From an uncultured Mycobacteriaceae bacterium (GTDB taxonomy: Bacteria > Actinomycetota > Actinomycetes > Mycobacteriales > Mycobacteriaceae), in assembly GCA_902826815.1 (NCBI GenBank), contig CADEGF010000037.1, positions 1-64,000 of the forward strand: DNA of 64,000 bases. The letters run 5' to 3'. This document shows, in pieces, positions 10,915-23,968 of the stretch. Within the stretch, counting starts at the first letter, position 1. Each line of letters begins with the position of its first letter. The translations under genes were made by a program, and so were the position numbers. Under the pieces are notes generated by a model. That model saw nothing but the letters and a program-made list of their open reading frames with translations. It did no database searches and was not told the origin of the DNA.

Positions 10915-12206
10915 GTCCAGTTCTCATCCGCGGGGTGCAGCTTTACGGCGAGGGGGACAGGGTCGACGTTCTCGTCGACGACGGCCAAATCGCCGATATC
11001 GGCGCCGACCTGGCCATACCTGACGATGCCGACGTCATCGACGCCACCGGCCAGGTTCTGCTGCCGGGCTTCGTCGACCTGCACACCCACCTGCGCGAAC
11101 CGGGGCGTGAATACGCCGAGGACATCGAGACCGGTTCGGCCGCAGCCGCTCTGGGCGGTTTCACCGCAGTGTTCGCGATGGCCAATACCAATCCCGTCGC
11201 CGACAGTCCCGTCGTGACCGATCACGTCTGGCACCGCGGCCAGCAGGTCGGCCTCGTAGACGTTCACCCCGTCGGTGCGGTCACCATGGGTCTGGCAGGC
11301 GCGCAGTTGACCGAAATGGGCATGATGGCGGCGGGCGCAGCCCAGGTCCGCATGTTCTCCGACGACGGTGTCTGCGTGCACGACCCGCTGGTGATGCGCC
11401 GCGCCCTCGAGTACGCCACCGGTCTCGGGGTGCTGATCGCCCAGCACGCCGAGGAGCCTCGGCTGACCGTCGGCGCCGTCGCACACGAGGGCCCGAACGC
11501 GGCCCGCCTTGGCCTGGCCGGGTGGCCGCGCGCCGCCGAGGAGTCCATCGTCGCGCGCGACGCACTGCTTGCCCGCGACGCCGGAGCCAGGGTGCACATC
11601 TGTCATGCCTCGACCGCAGGCACGGTCGAGATCATCAGATGGGCCAAGGAACAAGGGATTTCGATCACCGCCGAGGTGACGCCACACCACCTGCTACTCG
11701 ATGACGACAGGCTCGCCACCTACGACGGCCGTAACCGCGTCAACCCGCCGCTGCGCGAAACCGACGACGTCGAAGCGCTGCGCCAGGCACTCGTCGACGG
11801 CGTCATCGAGTGCGTCGCGACCGATCACGCACCGCACGCGGAGCACGAGAAGATGTGTGAGTTCGCCAACGCCAGGCCGGGGATGCTCGGTTTGGAGACC
11901 GCGCTATCGGTGGTCGTCGAGACGATGGTGCGCCCGGGGCTGTTCACCTGGCGCGACGTCGCGCGGGTGATGAGCGAGAACCCGGCCCGCATCGTCGGCC
12001 TCCCCGACCAGGGCAGGGCCCTCGAGGTCGGCGAGCCCGCGAACCTCACCGTCGTCGACCCCGACGCGACGTGGACCGTGGCGGGCACCGAACTGGCCAG
12101 CAAGTCGGACAACACTCCTTACGAGACGATGACCCTGCCCGGCGCTGTGAGCTTGACCCTCCTACGTGGCAAGGTCACCGCGCGGGATGGAAAATCGCCA
12201 GCATGA
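10911..12206 (+). CDS. pyrC: Dihydroorotase
   Basis: A zinc amidohydrolase that cyclises carbamoyl aspartate to dihydroorotate. The 431 aa match the long class I bacterial type. The metal ligands HxH are in [10 protein letters not shown] (His 58 and 60), with further His in [11 protein letters not shown] and the catalytic Asp in [12 protein letters not shown]. It overlaps pyrB at the start and the small membrane-protein gene at the stop (ATGA in both cases), so it is fully embedded in the operon. Confidence 0.96.
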   Translation: MSPVLIRGVQLYGEGDRVDVLVDDGQIADIGADLAIPDDADVIDATGQVLLPGFVDLHTHLREPGREYAEDIETGSAAAALGGFTAVFAMANTNPVADSPVVTDHVWHRGQQVGLVDVHPVGAVTMGLAGAQLTEMGMMAAGAAQVRMFSDDGVCVHDPLVMRRALEYATGLGVLIAQHAEEPRLTVGAVAHEGPNAARLGLAGWPRAAEESIVARDALLARDAGARVHICHASTAGTVEIIRWAKEQGISITAEVTPHHLLLDDDRLATYDGRNRVNPPLRETDDVEALRQALVDGVIECVATDHAPHAEHEKMCEFANARPGMLGLETALSVVVETMVRPGLFTWRDVARVMSENPARIVGLPDQGRALEVGEPANLTVVDPDATWTVAGTELASKSDNTPYETMTLPGAVSLTLLRGKVTARDGKSPA

Positions 12207-12706
12207 ACACCGGCACCCTCGTGACGTCGTTGATCGTCGCCGCCGCCCTCGCGGTGGCGCTGGGACTGGCGGTCGGCGCGATTATGCGGGGGTGGCGGCA
12301 CCGCGCCCAGCGGCAGGCGGAGTTGATCGGAACGCTTCCGCCGATGCCCGACACCGTCGGACCGGCGATCGTGCCCGCCACCAAGGGTCTCTACGTCGGT
12401 AGCACCCTGGCGCCGAGCTGGCAGGACCGCATCGCCGTCGGCGACCTCGGCTTCCGCACCAAAGCCGTGCTGACCCGCTATCCCGAGGGCATCATGCTGC
12501 AGCGCAGCGGGGCCCAGCCGATCTGGATTCCCGACGAGTCGATCAGCGCGATCCGCACCGAACGGGGAATCGCGGGCAAAGCCATGACCCATCAGGGCAT
12601 CCTTGCCATCAGGTGGCGGCTACCGTCGGGCACGGAGATCGACACCGGGTTCCGCGGCAACGACCGTGCGGAGTACGCCCAGTGGCTGGGGGAGGAGGCG
12701 GCATGA
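12203..12706 (+). CDS. Membrane-anchored protein in the pyr operon, function unknown
   Basis: A 167-aa protein with one N-terminal transmembrane helix (about residues 6-29) followed by Arg-rich residues and a roughly 130-residue cytoplasmic domain rich in beta-strand-like sequence. It sits between pyrC and carA in mycobacteria generally (Rv1382 position in M. tuberculosis, recalled). No enzyme motif is visible. The ATG overlaps the pyrC stop, and its stop overlaps the carA ATG. Strict conservation inside this operon suggests a link to pyrimidine metabolism, but that is inference. Confidence 0.82.
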   Translation: MNTGTLVTSLIVAAALAVALGLAVGAIMRGWRHRAQRQAELIGTLPPMPDTVGPAIVPATKGLYVGSTLAPSWQDRIAVGDLGFRTKAVLTRYPEGIMLQRSGAQPIWIPDESISAIRTERGIAGKAMTHQGILAIRWRLPSGTEIDTGFRGNDRAEYAQWLGEEAA

Positions 12707-13821
12707 GTCGAGCGGTACTTGTTCTCGATGACGGCAGGATCTTCACCGGCACTGCCTTCGGGGCGCATGGCGAGACGCTCGGCGAGGCGGTGTTCTCCAC
12801 CGGCATGTCGGGCTACCAGGAGACGCTGACCGACCCCAGCTATCACCGCCAGATCGTGATCGCGACCGCGCCGCAGATCGGCAACACCGGCTGGAACCAC
12901 GACGACGCGGAGAGTCGCGGCGACAAGATCTGGGTCGCCGGATACGCGGTCCGCGACCCGTCGCCGCGGGCCTCCAACTGGCGGGCGACGGGAACGCTCG
13001 AGGACGAACTCGTCCGGCAGGGCGTCGTCGGCATCGCGGGTATCGACACCCGCGCCGTGGTTCGCCACCTGCGCAGCCTCGGCTCGATGAAGGCCGGAGT
13101 GTTCAGCGGAGCTGCTCTGGCGGAACCTGACGAGCTGTTGGACAGGGTCCGCAGCCAAGCCTCGATGCTCGGGGCCGATCTCGCCGGCCAGGTCAGTACC
13201 GACGACACCTACACCGTCGAAACCGATACGCCACAACGGTTCACCGTCGCCGCGATCGACTTGGGCATCAAGACCAATACGCCGCGCAACTTCGCCCGGC
13301 GCGGTATCCGCAGCCAGGTGCTGCCGTCGTCGGTGACCTTCGACCAGATCGCCGACCTCAAACCAGACGGGGTATTCCTGTCGAACGGGCCTGGAGACCC
13401 TGCGACCGCCGACCACATCGTCGGCGTCACCCGCGAGGTGCTCGCAGCGGGAATCCCGCTGTTCGGCATCTGCTTCGGCAACCAGATCCTGGGCCGCGCC
13501 CTCGGCCGCTCGACCTACAAGATGGTGTTCGGCCACCGCGGCATCAACGTGCCTGTCATCGACCACGCCACCAAGCGGGTGGCCATCACCGCGCAGAACC
13601 ACGGCTTCGCGCTCGAAGGCGAAGCGGGTGAGCGCTTCGACACCCCGTTCGGAACCGCGGAGGTGAGCCACACGTGTGCCAACGACGGCGTCGTCGAAGG
13701 AATCAAACTCGTTGACGGACGTGCCTTCTCGGTGCAGTACCACCCGGAGGCAGCGGCAGGCCCGCACGACGCCGAGTATCTCTTCGACCAGTTCGTCGAC
13801 CTGATGGCGGGGGGAAGCTAG
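12703..13821 (+). CDS. carA: Carbamoyl-phosphate synthase small (glutaminase) subunit
   Basis: Hydrolyses glutamine to supply ammonia to CarB. The N-terminal CPSase domain spans about residues 1-150, and a class I glutamine amidotransferase domain occupies about 180-370. The catalytic Cys is 257 in LFGICFGNQ, and the His/Glu pair is 347/349 in QYHPEAA. At 372 aa it has the usual length. GGAGGAGG precedes the ATG. Unusually for this packed operon, a 180-base spacer separates it from carB. Confidence 0.97.
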   Translation: MSRAVLVLDDGRIFTGTAFGAHGETLGEAVFSTGMSGYQETLTDPSYHRQIVIATAPQIGNTGWNHDDAESRGDKIWVAGYAVRDPSPRASNWRATGTLEDELVRQGVVGIAGIDTRAVVRHLRSLGSMKAGVFSGAALAEPDELLDRVRSQASMLGADLAGQVSTDDTYTVETDTPQRFTVAAIDLGIKTNTPRNFARRGIRSQVLPSSVTFDQIADLKPDGVFLSNGPGDPATADHIVGVTREVLAAGIPLFGICFGNQILGRALGRSTYKMVFGHRGINVPVIDHATKRVAITAQNHGFALEGEAGERFDTPFGTAEVSHTCANDGVVEGIKLVDGRAFSVQYHPEAAAGPHDAEYLFDQFVDLMAGGS

Positions 13822-14001
13822 ATGCGTGGCGCCATTGTGCGTATTCGAACGGCTCGCCGGCGAGTTGCGTCCGAAACCACACACTCGCAGATCTCGGCTC
13901 AGTTTCGGCCCGCAGATCTCTGCGCGAGCGTGCACAAACTTACGGAAAATGCCGGCGTGGCGGCCGCAGACACGCACGCTCGCCGGACAAGGGGACGCTA
14001 G
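13822..14001. repeat. Repeat-like spacer between carA and carB
   Basis: A 180-base noncoding stretch in an otherwise overlapping operon. It contains a perfect 10-bp inverted repeat, GCGAGCGTGC at 13924-13933 and GCACGCTCGC at 13974-13983, around a 40-base spacer. A direct repeat CGCAGATCTC occurs at 13886-13895 and 13911-13920, and a short palindrome CGCAGATCTCTGCG spans 13911-13924. A 65-codon open frame (13826-14023) runs into carB and shows no protein-like features. The composition suggests an interspersed intergenic element; copy number elsewhere cannot be seen from this window. Confidence 0.55.
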
Positions 14002-17339
<3,338 letters not shown>

Positions 17340-17343
<4 letters not shown>

Positions 17344-18167
17344 CCACTTCCGCTCCTGCATTCGGCCGGCGACTCGCCGATGCGATCGCCAGGCGCGGTC
17401 CGCTCTGCCCAGGCATCGACCCGCACCAGGAGCTGCTGACGGCATGGGGCCTGACGGCCGACGCCGACGGGCTGCGCAGGTTCTGCGACATTTGCGTCGA
17501 TGCGTTCGCCGACTTCGCCGTGGTCAAACCGCAGGTGGCGTTCTTCGAGGCATACGGCGCCGCAGGTTATTCGGCGCTGGAGGACACCATCGCCGCGCTG
17601 CGCAGCGCAGGCGTGTTGGTGCTCGCCGACGCCAAACGCGGCGACATCGGGTCGACGATGGCTGCCTACGCCGCCGCGTGGTGCGGCGATTCCCCGCTTG
17701 CCGCCGACGCCGTCACCGCATCGCCCTATCTGGGATTCGGCTCGCTGCAACCGTTGTTCGATCTCGCCGCCGAGCGCGGCCGCGGGGTGTTCGTCCTTGC
17801 CGCCACGTCCAACCCGGAGGGGACATCCGTCCAGCGCGCCGTCACCGACGGTCGGACGGTGGCGCAGTCGATCGTCGACGCCGCCGCGGCCGTCAACGCC
17901 CAATCGTCCGAGCCTGGTTCCGTCGGCGTCGTCCTCGGCGCAACGGTGACGTCGCCCCCGGACGTGAGCGCGCTGGCCGGTCCGGTGCTGGTGCCCGGGG
18001 TTGGCGAGCAGGGCGGGCGGCCGGAGGACCTGCACGCCTTCGCCGGTGCACGGACTGGTCAGCTGCTCCCCGCGGTGTCGCGTGAGATCCTGCGGGAAGG
18101 ACCCGACCCCGCCGCGCTGCGCGCGGCCGCCGAAAAGCTGCGCGACGCGGTCGCCTACCTGGGATGA
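17340..18167 (+). CDS. pyrF: Orotidine 5'-phosphate decarboxylase (type 2)
   Basis: Decarboxylates OMP to UMP, the last step of the pathway. The 275 aa belong to the type 2 subfamily of mycobacteria. The catalytic Lys/Asp array is [12 protein letters not shown], with [10 protein letters not shown] at the N-terminus and [15 protein letters not shown] later. The start TTG at 17340 is read from the 4-base overlap with carB and from family alignment. It closes the pyr operon. pyrD and pyrE are not in this window. Confidence 0.95.
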
Positions 18168-18186
18168 CCGCCTAGGACGGTAGCCG

Positions 18187-18514
18187 CTACAGCGGAATCC
18201 ACTGATTGAGGAACCAGAAGCCCCAGCCATGGCCGTTGCCCGCGGGTTCCGGCCTCACCTGCCGACCGTTCCAGTTGAACGGCTGGTGATCGCCGCGCGC
18301 CTGGTCGATTCCACGATGGGACCAGTGGGCCGGTGCGGGCCCTCGGTTGTCGTGCTGATCGGCGCTGTCTGAAGCGGCGGCCCCGAATACGACCGACGCA
18401 CCCTTCTGGCCGGGGATGTTAGGCACCGCAACCGCAGGCCCATGCCGGCGCGGCGACGTTCGTCGACAGCCCACCGACGAGCAGTGCGACGACCACGCCG
18501 ACCCATCGGCACAT
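18187..18514 (-). pseudogene. Frameshifted small secreted-protein gene
   Basis: In one frame, 18514 down to 18419, the minus strand encodes a convincing signal peptide: Met, then VGVVVALLVGGLST, then the cleavage-like AAPAWA followed by CGCGA, and then TAA. In another frame, the downstream sequence continues open to 18187 with a protein-like tail, including QKGASVVFGAAAS and a C-terminus GWGFWFLNQWIPL. A single frame change near 18420 would join them into a roughly 108-aa exported protein. Either the gene is broken or the assembly has an indel. A 113-codon frame starting at 18528 exists but lacks the signal peptide. Its family is not recognised. Confidence 0.5.
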
Positions 18515-18528
18515 GCGGAACACATCAC

Positions 18529-18947
18529 GAAGCTATGCCGGAACTGTGCCTACTACGCAATGTCGTTGAGCGTGGTGGTTGGCGTCAGCTCATCGACGTA
18601 AACCTGCCACGACACGCCCGAAACACCATGTCCAGGCGAAATTTTCTTTTTTTGAACGTTCACAGATACGCCGAGGCACCGAGATGATCATCCGAAGGGC
18701 CCGTTTGAGCCCGAAAACCGCCTAAAAATGCCCGATACGCAGGTGATTTGCCGCAATTCCCGCGAATCACAGTGTTCCCACCCGTTTCGGCACTTGGTGC
18801 CACCAGCAACGACCATCCTGGGCTTTTGACCTCAGAACCAGGGGGTGGGGTTAGCTTTCGTCAGGATGCGTGGGTACGGTCGTCGCTGCTGGCTGGTGTT
18901 GTGACCAGTCAAGACAAAACAATGATGGTGATGAGACGGAGGAACCC
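18529..18947 (+). promoter_or_regulatory. Long upstream region of mihF
   Basis: About 420 bases without a convincing gene. It is noticeably more AT-rich in the middle, with a T-run at 18642-18653 and a 10-bp palindrome TGAACGTTCA at 18653-18662. A -35-like TTGACC at 18826-18831 and a -10-like TAGCTT at 18852-18857 could form a promoter for mihF, though the 20-base spacing is long. The 5' leader would then be about 90 bases. Everything beyond the sequence itself is inference. Confidence 0.35.
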
Positions 18948-19271
18948 GTGGCCCTTCCCCAGTTGACCGACGAACAGCGCGCGGCAGCGTTGGAGAAGGC
19001 TGCTGCCGCACGTCGAGCACGTGCCGAACTCAAGGATCGGCTCAAGCGCGGCGGCACCAACCTCAAGCAGGTGCTGAAGGATGCCGAGACCAACGAGGTC
19101 TTGGGCAAGATGAAGGTTTCCGCGCTCTTGGAGGCATTGCCCAAGGTCGGCAAGGTCAAGGCGCAGGAGATCATGACTGAGCTCGAGATCGCCCCCACCC
19201 GCCGTTTGCGCGGCCTGGGCGACCGTCAGCGCAAAGCTCTGCTGGAGAAGTTCGACTTCACCAGCGACTAG
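18948..19271 (+). CDS. mihF: Mycobacterial integration host factor mIHF
   Basis: A small, basic, essential nucleoid protein that binds and bends DNA; it was first found as the host factor for phage L5 integration. The 107 aa begin [18 protein letters not shown], have a central basic helix ([15 protein letters not shown]) and a C-terminal helix-two-turn-helix region, [20 protein letters not shown]. The GTG at 18948, with GGAGG five bases upstream, gives the experimentally known short form; a longer frame upstream is not conserved. Its stop shares a base with the gmk start. Confidence 0.95.
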   Translation: MALPQLTDEQRAAALEKAAAARRARAELKDRLKRGGTNLKQVLKDAETNEVLGKMKVSALLEALPKVGKVKAQEIMTELEIAPTRRLRGLGDRQRKALLEKFDFTSD

Positions 19272-19858
19272 TGAGCACCCGGCCGAGGGGTCGGGCAGCG
19301 ATGAGCCCTGTTGTGGTGCTGTCCGGTCCCTCTGCCGTCGGGAAGTCGACCGTTGTGCGCTGCCTGCGCGAGCGAATTCCCGATCTGCACTTCAGCGTTT
19401 CTGTGACCACCAGGGCACCGCGCCCTGGGGAGGTCGACGGTATCGACTACTCGTTCGTATCGTCTGAGCGCTTCCAACAGTTGATCGACGACGGCGCACT
19501 TCTGGAGTGGGCCGAGATTCACGGCGGGCTGCACAGGTCAGGCACACCCGCACAGCCGATTCGAGACGCCACGTCGGCGGGCCATCCGGTGCTCATCGAA
19601 GTCGACCTGGCCGGCGCACGAGCCGTCAAAGAATCAATGCCAGAGGCCCTCACGGTGTTTCTCGCACCGCCCAGCTGGGAGGCGCTCGAGAGCAGGCTCA
19701 CCGGCCGGGGCACCGAGACCCCCGAGGTGATGGACCGTCGGCTGGCGACCGCGAGGGCCGAACTTGCCGCCAAGAACGACTTCGACCACATCGTCGTGAA
19801 CAGTCAATTGGAGTCAGCGTGCGCTGAATTGGTATCCTTGCTGGTGGATCCCAGGTAG
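19271..19858 (+). CDS. gmk: Guanylate kinase
   Basis: Phosphorylates GMP to GDP with ATP. The P-loop is [13 protein letters not shown] near residues 17-29. The GMP-binding segment is [22 protein letters not shown], and the later conserved block [16 protein letters not shown] is also present. It is 195 aa from the GTG that shares a base with the mihF stop. An internal ATG at 19301 is possible. Gene order mihF-gmk-rpoZ is standard in mycobacteria. Confidence 0.95.
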   Translation: MSTRPRGRAAMSPVVVLSGPSAVGKSTVVRCLRERIPDLHFSVSVTTRAPRPGEVDGIDYSFVSSERFQQLIDDGALLEWAEIHGGLHRSGTPAQPIRDATSAGHPVLIEVDLAGARAVKESMPEALTVFLAPPSWEALESRLTGRGTETPEVMDRRLATARAELAAKNDFDHIVVNSQLESACAELVSLLVDPR

Positions 19859-19933
19859 CCAAGCGCCGAGCACGGCGTGACGCGGTCCGAAAGCCGCTCG
19901 AGCCTTTCACCTAAACGCCAGGAGAATTTTTTA

Positions 19934-20266
19934 GTGAGCACCCCGCACGCCGACGCGCCGTTGGCCGCCGTCGAGAACGTCGACTCGCCCCATAGCGGCT
20001 ATGACACTCCGTTGGGCATCACCAACCCGCCCATCGATGAGCTGCTCGACCGTGCGTCGAGCAAGTACGCGCTGGTGATCTACGCCGCCAAGCGCGCGCG
20101 CCAGATCAACGACTACTACAACCAGCTCGGTGACGGAATCCTCGAGTACGTGGGCCCGCTGGTCGAACCCGGCCTGCAGGAGAAGCCGCTGTCGATCGCG
20201 ATGCGCGAAATCCACGGAGACCTGCTCGAGCACACCGAGGGCGCCGCCGAGGGTGGCGAGAACTAG
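19934..20266 (+). CDS. rpoZ: RNA polymerase omega subunit
   Basis: Assists assembly of RNA polymerase by clamping the beta-prime C-terminus. The 110 aa contain [19 protein letters not shown], followed by the [16 protein letters not shown] helix and [17 protein letters not shown], all family hallmarks. A disordered N-terminus precedes. The GTG start at 19934 has AGGAG about ten bases upstream. A 75-base gap separates it from gmk. Confidence 0.96.
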   Translation: MSTPHADAPLAAVENVDSPHSGYDTPLGITNPPIDELLDRASSKYALVIYAAKRARQINDYYNQLGDGILEYVGPLVEPGLQEKPLSIAMREIHGDLLEHTEGAAEGGEN

Positions 20267-20277
20267 GCGTCCTTGAC

Positions 20278-21519
20278 GTGGACCGCAAGCGGATCATCGT
20301 CGGCGTATCCGGAGGCATCGCCGCATACAAGGCGTGCACGGTGGTCCGCCAGCTCACCGAGGCCGGTCACCACGTCCGGGTAGTCCCGACGGACTCCGCG
20401 CTGCGCTTCGTCGGCGCCGCGACCTTTGAGGCGCTGTCCGGCAACCCTGTCCACACCGGCGTCTGGAACGACGTCCACGAGGTTCCTCATGTCCGGATCG
20501 GGCAGGAAGCCGACCTCGTCGTCGTCGCGCCCGCCACCGCCGACCTGCTCGCCCGCGCTGTCGCGGGCCGGGCCGACGATCTGCTGACCGCGACCCTGCT
20601 CACTGCACGATGTCCTGTGCTGTTCGCACCCGCGATGCACACCGAGATGTGGTTCCATCCCGCGACCATCGACAACGTGGCCACGCTGCGCAGCCGCGGC
20701 GCCGTCGTCCTCGAACCGGCCTCAGGGCGACTCACGGGTGCCGACAGCGGTGCAGGACGCCTGCCCGAGGCCGAAGAGATCACCACGCTCGCACAGCTTC
20801 TTCTCGACCGCGGCGACGCGCTGCCCAACGACCTCGCGGGCGTCAAGGTGCTCGTCTCCGCCGGCGGCACCCGCGAGCCGCTCGACCCGGTGCGGTTCAT
20901 CGGCAACAGGTCATCCGGCAAGCAGGGTTACGCGATGGCGCGCATCGCCGCGCAGCGCGGTGCGGACGTCACGCTGATCGCGGGCAACACCGCGGGGCTC
21001 ATCGATCCGGCAGGCGTCGAAGTCGTCCACATCGGGTCGGCGGCTCAGCTCAAGGATGCGGTGTCCAAGCATGCACCCGATGCGCACGTGCTCGTGATGG
21101 CCGCCGCGGTCGCTGACTTCCGGCCCGCGCACTTCGAAACCAACAAGATCAAAAAAGGCGCATCCGAGCCGACCGCGATCGAACTCACCCGCACCGATGA
21201 CGTGCTGGCAGGGGCGGTGCGAGCCCGCACGGACGGCCAGCTACCCAACATGCGCGCGATCGTCGGGTTCGCTGCAGAAACCGGCGACGACAACGGCGAT
21301 GTGCTGTTCCACGCACGCGCCAAACTGGCCCGCAAAGGCTGCGATCTGCTCGTCGTCAACGCCGTCGGCGAGAACCGCGCATTCGAGGTGGACAGCAACC
21401 AAGGCTGGCTGCTGGCGGCTGACGGGACCGAGATCGCGCTCGAGCACGGTTCGAAAACTCTGATGGCCAGCCGTATCGTGGACGCGATCGTGGCCTTCCT
21501 GCACAACAGCGGCGGGTGA
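20278..21519 (+). CDS. coaBC: Bifunctional phosphopantothenoylcysteine decarboxylase / synthetase
   Basis: Carries out two successive steps of coenzyme A synthesis. CoaC domain (about residues 1-180): flavin-binding GVSGGIAAYK and the PAMHTEMW motif, a variant of the PxMNxxMW loop. CoaB domain (about 190-413): CTP-binding VSAGGTREPLDPVRFIGNRSSGKQG and MAAAVADFRP. At 413 aa it is full length. The start is GTG at 20278, 11 bases after rpoZ, so it is likely cotranscribed. Confidence 0.96.
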   Translation: MDRKRIIVGVSGGIAAYKACTVVRQLTEAGHHVRVVPTDSALRFVGAATFEALSGNPVHTGVWNDVHEVPHVRIGQEADLVVVAPATADLLARAVAGRADDLLTATLLTARCPVLFAPAMHTEMWFHPATIDNVATLRSRGAVVLEPASGRLTGADSGAGRLPEAEEITTLAQLLLDRGDALPNDLAGVKVLVSAGGTREPLDPVRFIGNRSSGKQGYAMARIAAQRGADVTLIAGNTAGLIDPAGVEVVHIGSAAQLKDAVSKHAPDAHVLVMAAAVADFRPAHFETNKIKKGASEPTAIELTRTDDVLAGAVRARTDGQLPNMRAIVGFAAETGDDNGDVLFHARAKLARKGCDLLVVNAVGENRAFEVDSNQGWLLAADGTEIALEHGSKTLMASRIVDAIVAFLHNSGG

Positions 21520-21573
21520 CCGGACACACACAACCGCTTGCGTCCAACGGTTGCGCGCGACGGGGGCACACGT

Positions 21574-21602
21574 TTGGGTGCCACAGAGGCCACCTCTATA
21601 AT
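21574..21602 (+). promoter_or_regulatory. Candidate sigma-A promoter of metK
   Basis: A perfect TATAAT lies at 21597-21602, with TTGGGT at 21574-21579 giving a 17-base spacer. Transcription would start about 40 bases before the metK GTG. The 130-base gap after coaBC and this -10 suggest metK has its own promoter. No SAM riboswitch core is visible in the short leader. Confidence 0.55.
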
Positions 21603-21651
21603 TTGACTATCTAACTTTCTTGACGAGAGCTGCAGCGAGAGGAATGACACC

Positions 21652-22860
21652 GTGAGCGAAGGTCGGCTGTTCACCAGTGAGTCGGTGACCGAAGGGCATC
21701 CCGACAAGATCTGCGACGCGATCAGCGACTCGGTGCTCGATGCGCTGCTCGCCGACGATCCGAAGTCGCGGGTCGCGGTCGAGACCCTGGTCACCACCGG
21801 CCAGGTGCACGTCGTCGGTGAGGTCACGACGTTGGCGAAGGAGGCGTTCGCCGACATCACGAACACGGTGCGTGAGCGCATCCTCGAGATCGGCTACGAC
21901 TCGTCGGACAAGGGCTTCGACGGCACCACCTGCGGCGTGAACATCGGCATCGGCGCGCAATCGCCCGATATCGCTCAGGGTGTCGACACCGCCCACGAGA
22001 CCCGCGTCGAGGGTGCGGGCGACCCGCTCGACCTGCAGGGTGCGGGAGACCAGGGGCTGATGTTCGGCTACGCCATCAAGGACACCCCCGAGCTGATGCC
22101 GCTGCCGATCGCGCTGGCGCACCGGCTCTCGCGCAGGCTCACAGAGGTCCGCAAGAGCGGTGTCCTCGACTACCTGCGACCAGATGGCAAGACCCAGGTC
22201 ACCGTCCAGTACGACGGCAGCACCCCGGTCCGGCTGGACACTGTCGTGCTGTCCACCCAGCATGCCGACGGCATCGACCTCGAGGCGACGCTCGCGCCGG
22301 ATATCCGCGAGAAGGTCGTCAACACCGTCCTTGGCGACCTCGCACACGACTCCATGGACACGTCGGACTATCGGCTGCTGGTCAACCCGACAGGAAAATT
22401 CGTGCTCGGCGGCCCGATGGGCGACGCGGGCCTGACCGGCCGCAAGATCATCGTCGACACCTACGGCGGCTGGGCGCGCCACGGCGGCGGGGCGTTTTCC
22501 GGCAAGGATCCGTCCAAGGTGGACCGTTCCGCGGCCTACGCGATGCGCTGGGTGGCAAAAAACGTGGTCGCAGCGGGTCTTGCGGAGCGGATCGAGGTCC
22601 AGGTGGCCTACGCGATCGGCAAAGCCGCCCCTGTCGGGCTGTTCGTCGAGACGTTCGGCACCGAGACGGTTGACCCTGACCGCATCGAGAAGGCCATCAC
22701 CTCGGTGTTCGACCTGCGGCCAGGCGCGATCGTCCGGGATCTGGAGCTGCTGCGCCCGATCTACGCGCAGACGGCGGCATACGGCCACTTCGGCCGCACC
22801 GACGTGGACCTGCCGTGGGAGCAGCTCAACAAGGTCGACGAGCTGAAGGCAGCCGTCTAA
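21652..22860 (+). CDS. metK: S-adenosylmethionine synthetase
   Basis: Forms SAM from methionine and ATP in the cytosol. The 402 aa include the start motif [20 protein letters not shown], the loop [12 protein letters not shown] and the phosphate-binding [19 protein letters not shown], all strongly conserved. The start GTG at 21652 is preceded by GAGAGGAA. It follows coaBC as in other mycobacteria and ends the housekeeping block before a variable region. Confidence 0.98.
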   Translation: MSEGRLFTSESVTEGHPDKICDAISDSVLDALLADDPKSRVAVETLVTTGQVHVVGEVTTLAKEAFADITNTVRERILEIGYDSSDKGFDGTTCGVNIGIGAQSPDIAQGVDTAHETRVEGAGDPLDLQGAGDQGLMFGYAIKDTPELMPLPIALAHRLSRRLTEVRKSGVLDYLRPDGKTQVTVQYDGSTPVRLDTVVLSTQHADGIDLEATLAPDIREKVVNTVLGDLAHDSMDTSDYRLLVNPTGKFVLGGPMGDAGLTGRKIIVDTYGGWARHGGGAFSGKDPSKVDRSAAYAMRWVAKNVVAAGLAERIEVQVAYAIGKAAPVGLFVETFGTETVDPDRIEKAITSVFDLRPGAIVRDLELLRPIYAQTAAYGHFGRTDVDLPWEQLNKVDELKAAV

Positions 22861-22918
22861 CCGGCCCACTCACGAAGGCTCGGCCGTGCGGTAACAAAAT
22901 AGGCACGGTTAGACCAGG

Positions 22919-23941
22919 ATGAAGTTCGTGGAGCACATGACTTTTGTCCCGACGGTCGACCAGCTGAACTACACCTTCGGCGGCGCGTCCCCTGTGGCGC
23001 GCATCCGGCCGGGAACCGTGTTGACGCTCTGGACCGAGGATGCCTACGGCGGACGCATCACCAGCAGCGATGACGTCGCAAGCACGGCGCTGGACACCGA
23101 GGATCTCAATCCGCAGACCGGCCCGTTCTGGATCGAGGGTGCCGAGCCTGGTGACACCCTGGCGATCCATCTGGTCGACCTGACGCCGGCCCGGACGTGG
23201 GGCGCGTCCAGCCTGATCCCGTTCTTCGGCGGCCTCACCAGTATCCCCGTCAGCCCGACGCTGCAGGACCCCCTTCCGGAACGCACCTACATCTACGACT
23301 ACGACGCCGGAACGCACACGGTCGGATTCTCCGCGAAATCCACCGACTTCCAACTCCGCATACCGGCCAATCCGATGCTGGGCACCGTCGGTGTCGCACC
23401 CGGCCGCCGCGAAGTCCGCACGTCGCTGGTGCCGGACTACTTCGGTGGCAACATGGACACACCCGAAATGACGGCGGGCACAACGTGTTATCTGCGGGTC
23501 AACGTGGACGGTGCGTTGTTCTCTCTTGGTGATGGGCACTACCGCCAGGGTGAAGGTGAATCGTGCGGCACCGCGGTCGAAGGGGCGATGCACGTTACCG
23601 CGATCGTCGACCTGGTCAAAGGCGGCGGTCCGGCCTGGCCCCGGCTCGAGTCCGACACCCATCTGATGTGCGTCGGTTCCGGCAGGCCGCTGGAAGAGGC
23701 CTGGCGAGCCAGCCAGGTGGAGATGGTCGGCTGGCTGGGTGAGTTGTACGGCATAGACCGGCTCGACGCCTATCAGCTGCTCACCCAGATTTCACAGATG
23801 CCGATCGCCAACGTGGTCGACCCGAACTACAGCATCGTCACCAAGATCGACAAACGACTGCTTCCACCTGCGCCGGCGTACGGCGGGATTCACCACGAGA
23901 TCAGCAGCGTCGCACGGTCGTTGGGAACCATTTCATACTGA
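22919..23941 (+). CDS. Acetamidase/formamidase family protein
   Basis: A 340-aa member of the FmdA/AmdA family, which hydrolyses small amides to acids and ammonia. Family landmarks are GASPVARIRPGTVLTLWTEDA near the N-terminus, PFFGGLTSIP, the PDYFGGNMDTPEM block and the LGDGHYRQGEGESCGTAVEG region. No signal peptide is seen. ATG at 22919 lies 58 bases after metK. The following SDR gene starts 27 bases downstream, so the two may be cotranscribed. The actual amide substrate cannot be told. Confidence 0.88.
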   Translation: MKFVEHMTFVPTVDQLNYTFGGASPVARIRPGTVLTLWTEDAYGGRITSSDDVASTALDTEDLNPQTGPFWIEGAEPGDTLAIHLVDLTPARTWGASSLIPFFGGLTSIPVSPTLQDPLPERTYIYDYDAGTHTVGFSAKSTDFQLRIPANPMLGTVGVAPGRREVRTSLVPDYFGGNMDTPEMTAGTTCYLRVNVDGALFSLGDGHYRQGEGESCGTAVEGAMHVTAIVDLVKGGGPAWPRLESDTHLMCVGSGRPLEEAWRASQVEMVGWLGELYGIDRLDAYQLLTQISQMPIANVVDPNYSIVTKIDKRLLPPAPAYGGIHHEISSVARSLGTISY

Positions 23942-23968
23942 TTCGACACCACAGAAGCGAGGCGGACC

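Noticed and set aside
18642-18653. Rho-independent terminator at the T-run
   Set aside because: No stable GC hairpin directly precedes the T-run on the + strand, and on the minus strand it would be an A-run.
21520-21651. SAM riboswitch before metK
   Set aside because: The leader after the TATAAT box is only about 40 bases and lacks the SAM-riboswitch core; a plain promoter explains the region.
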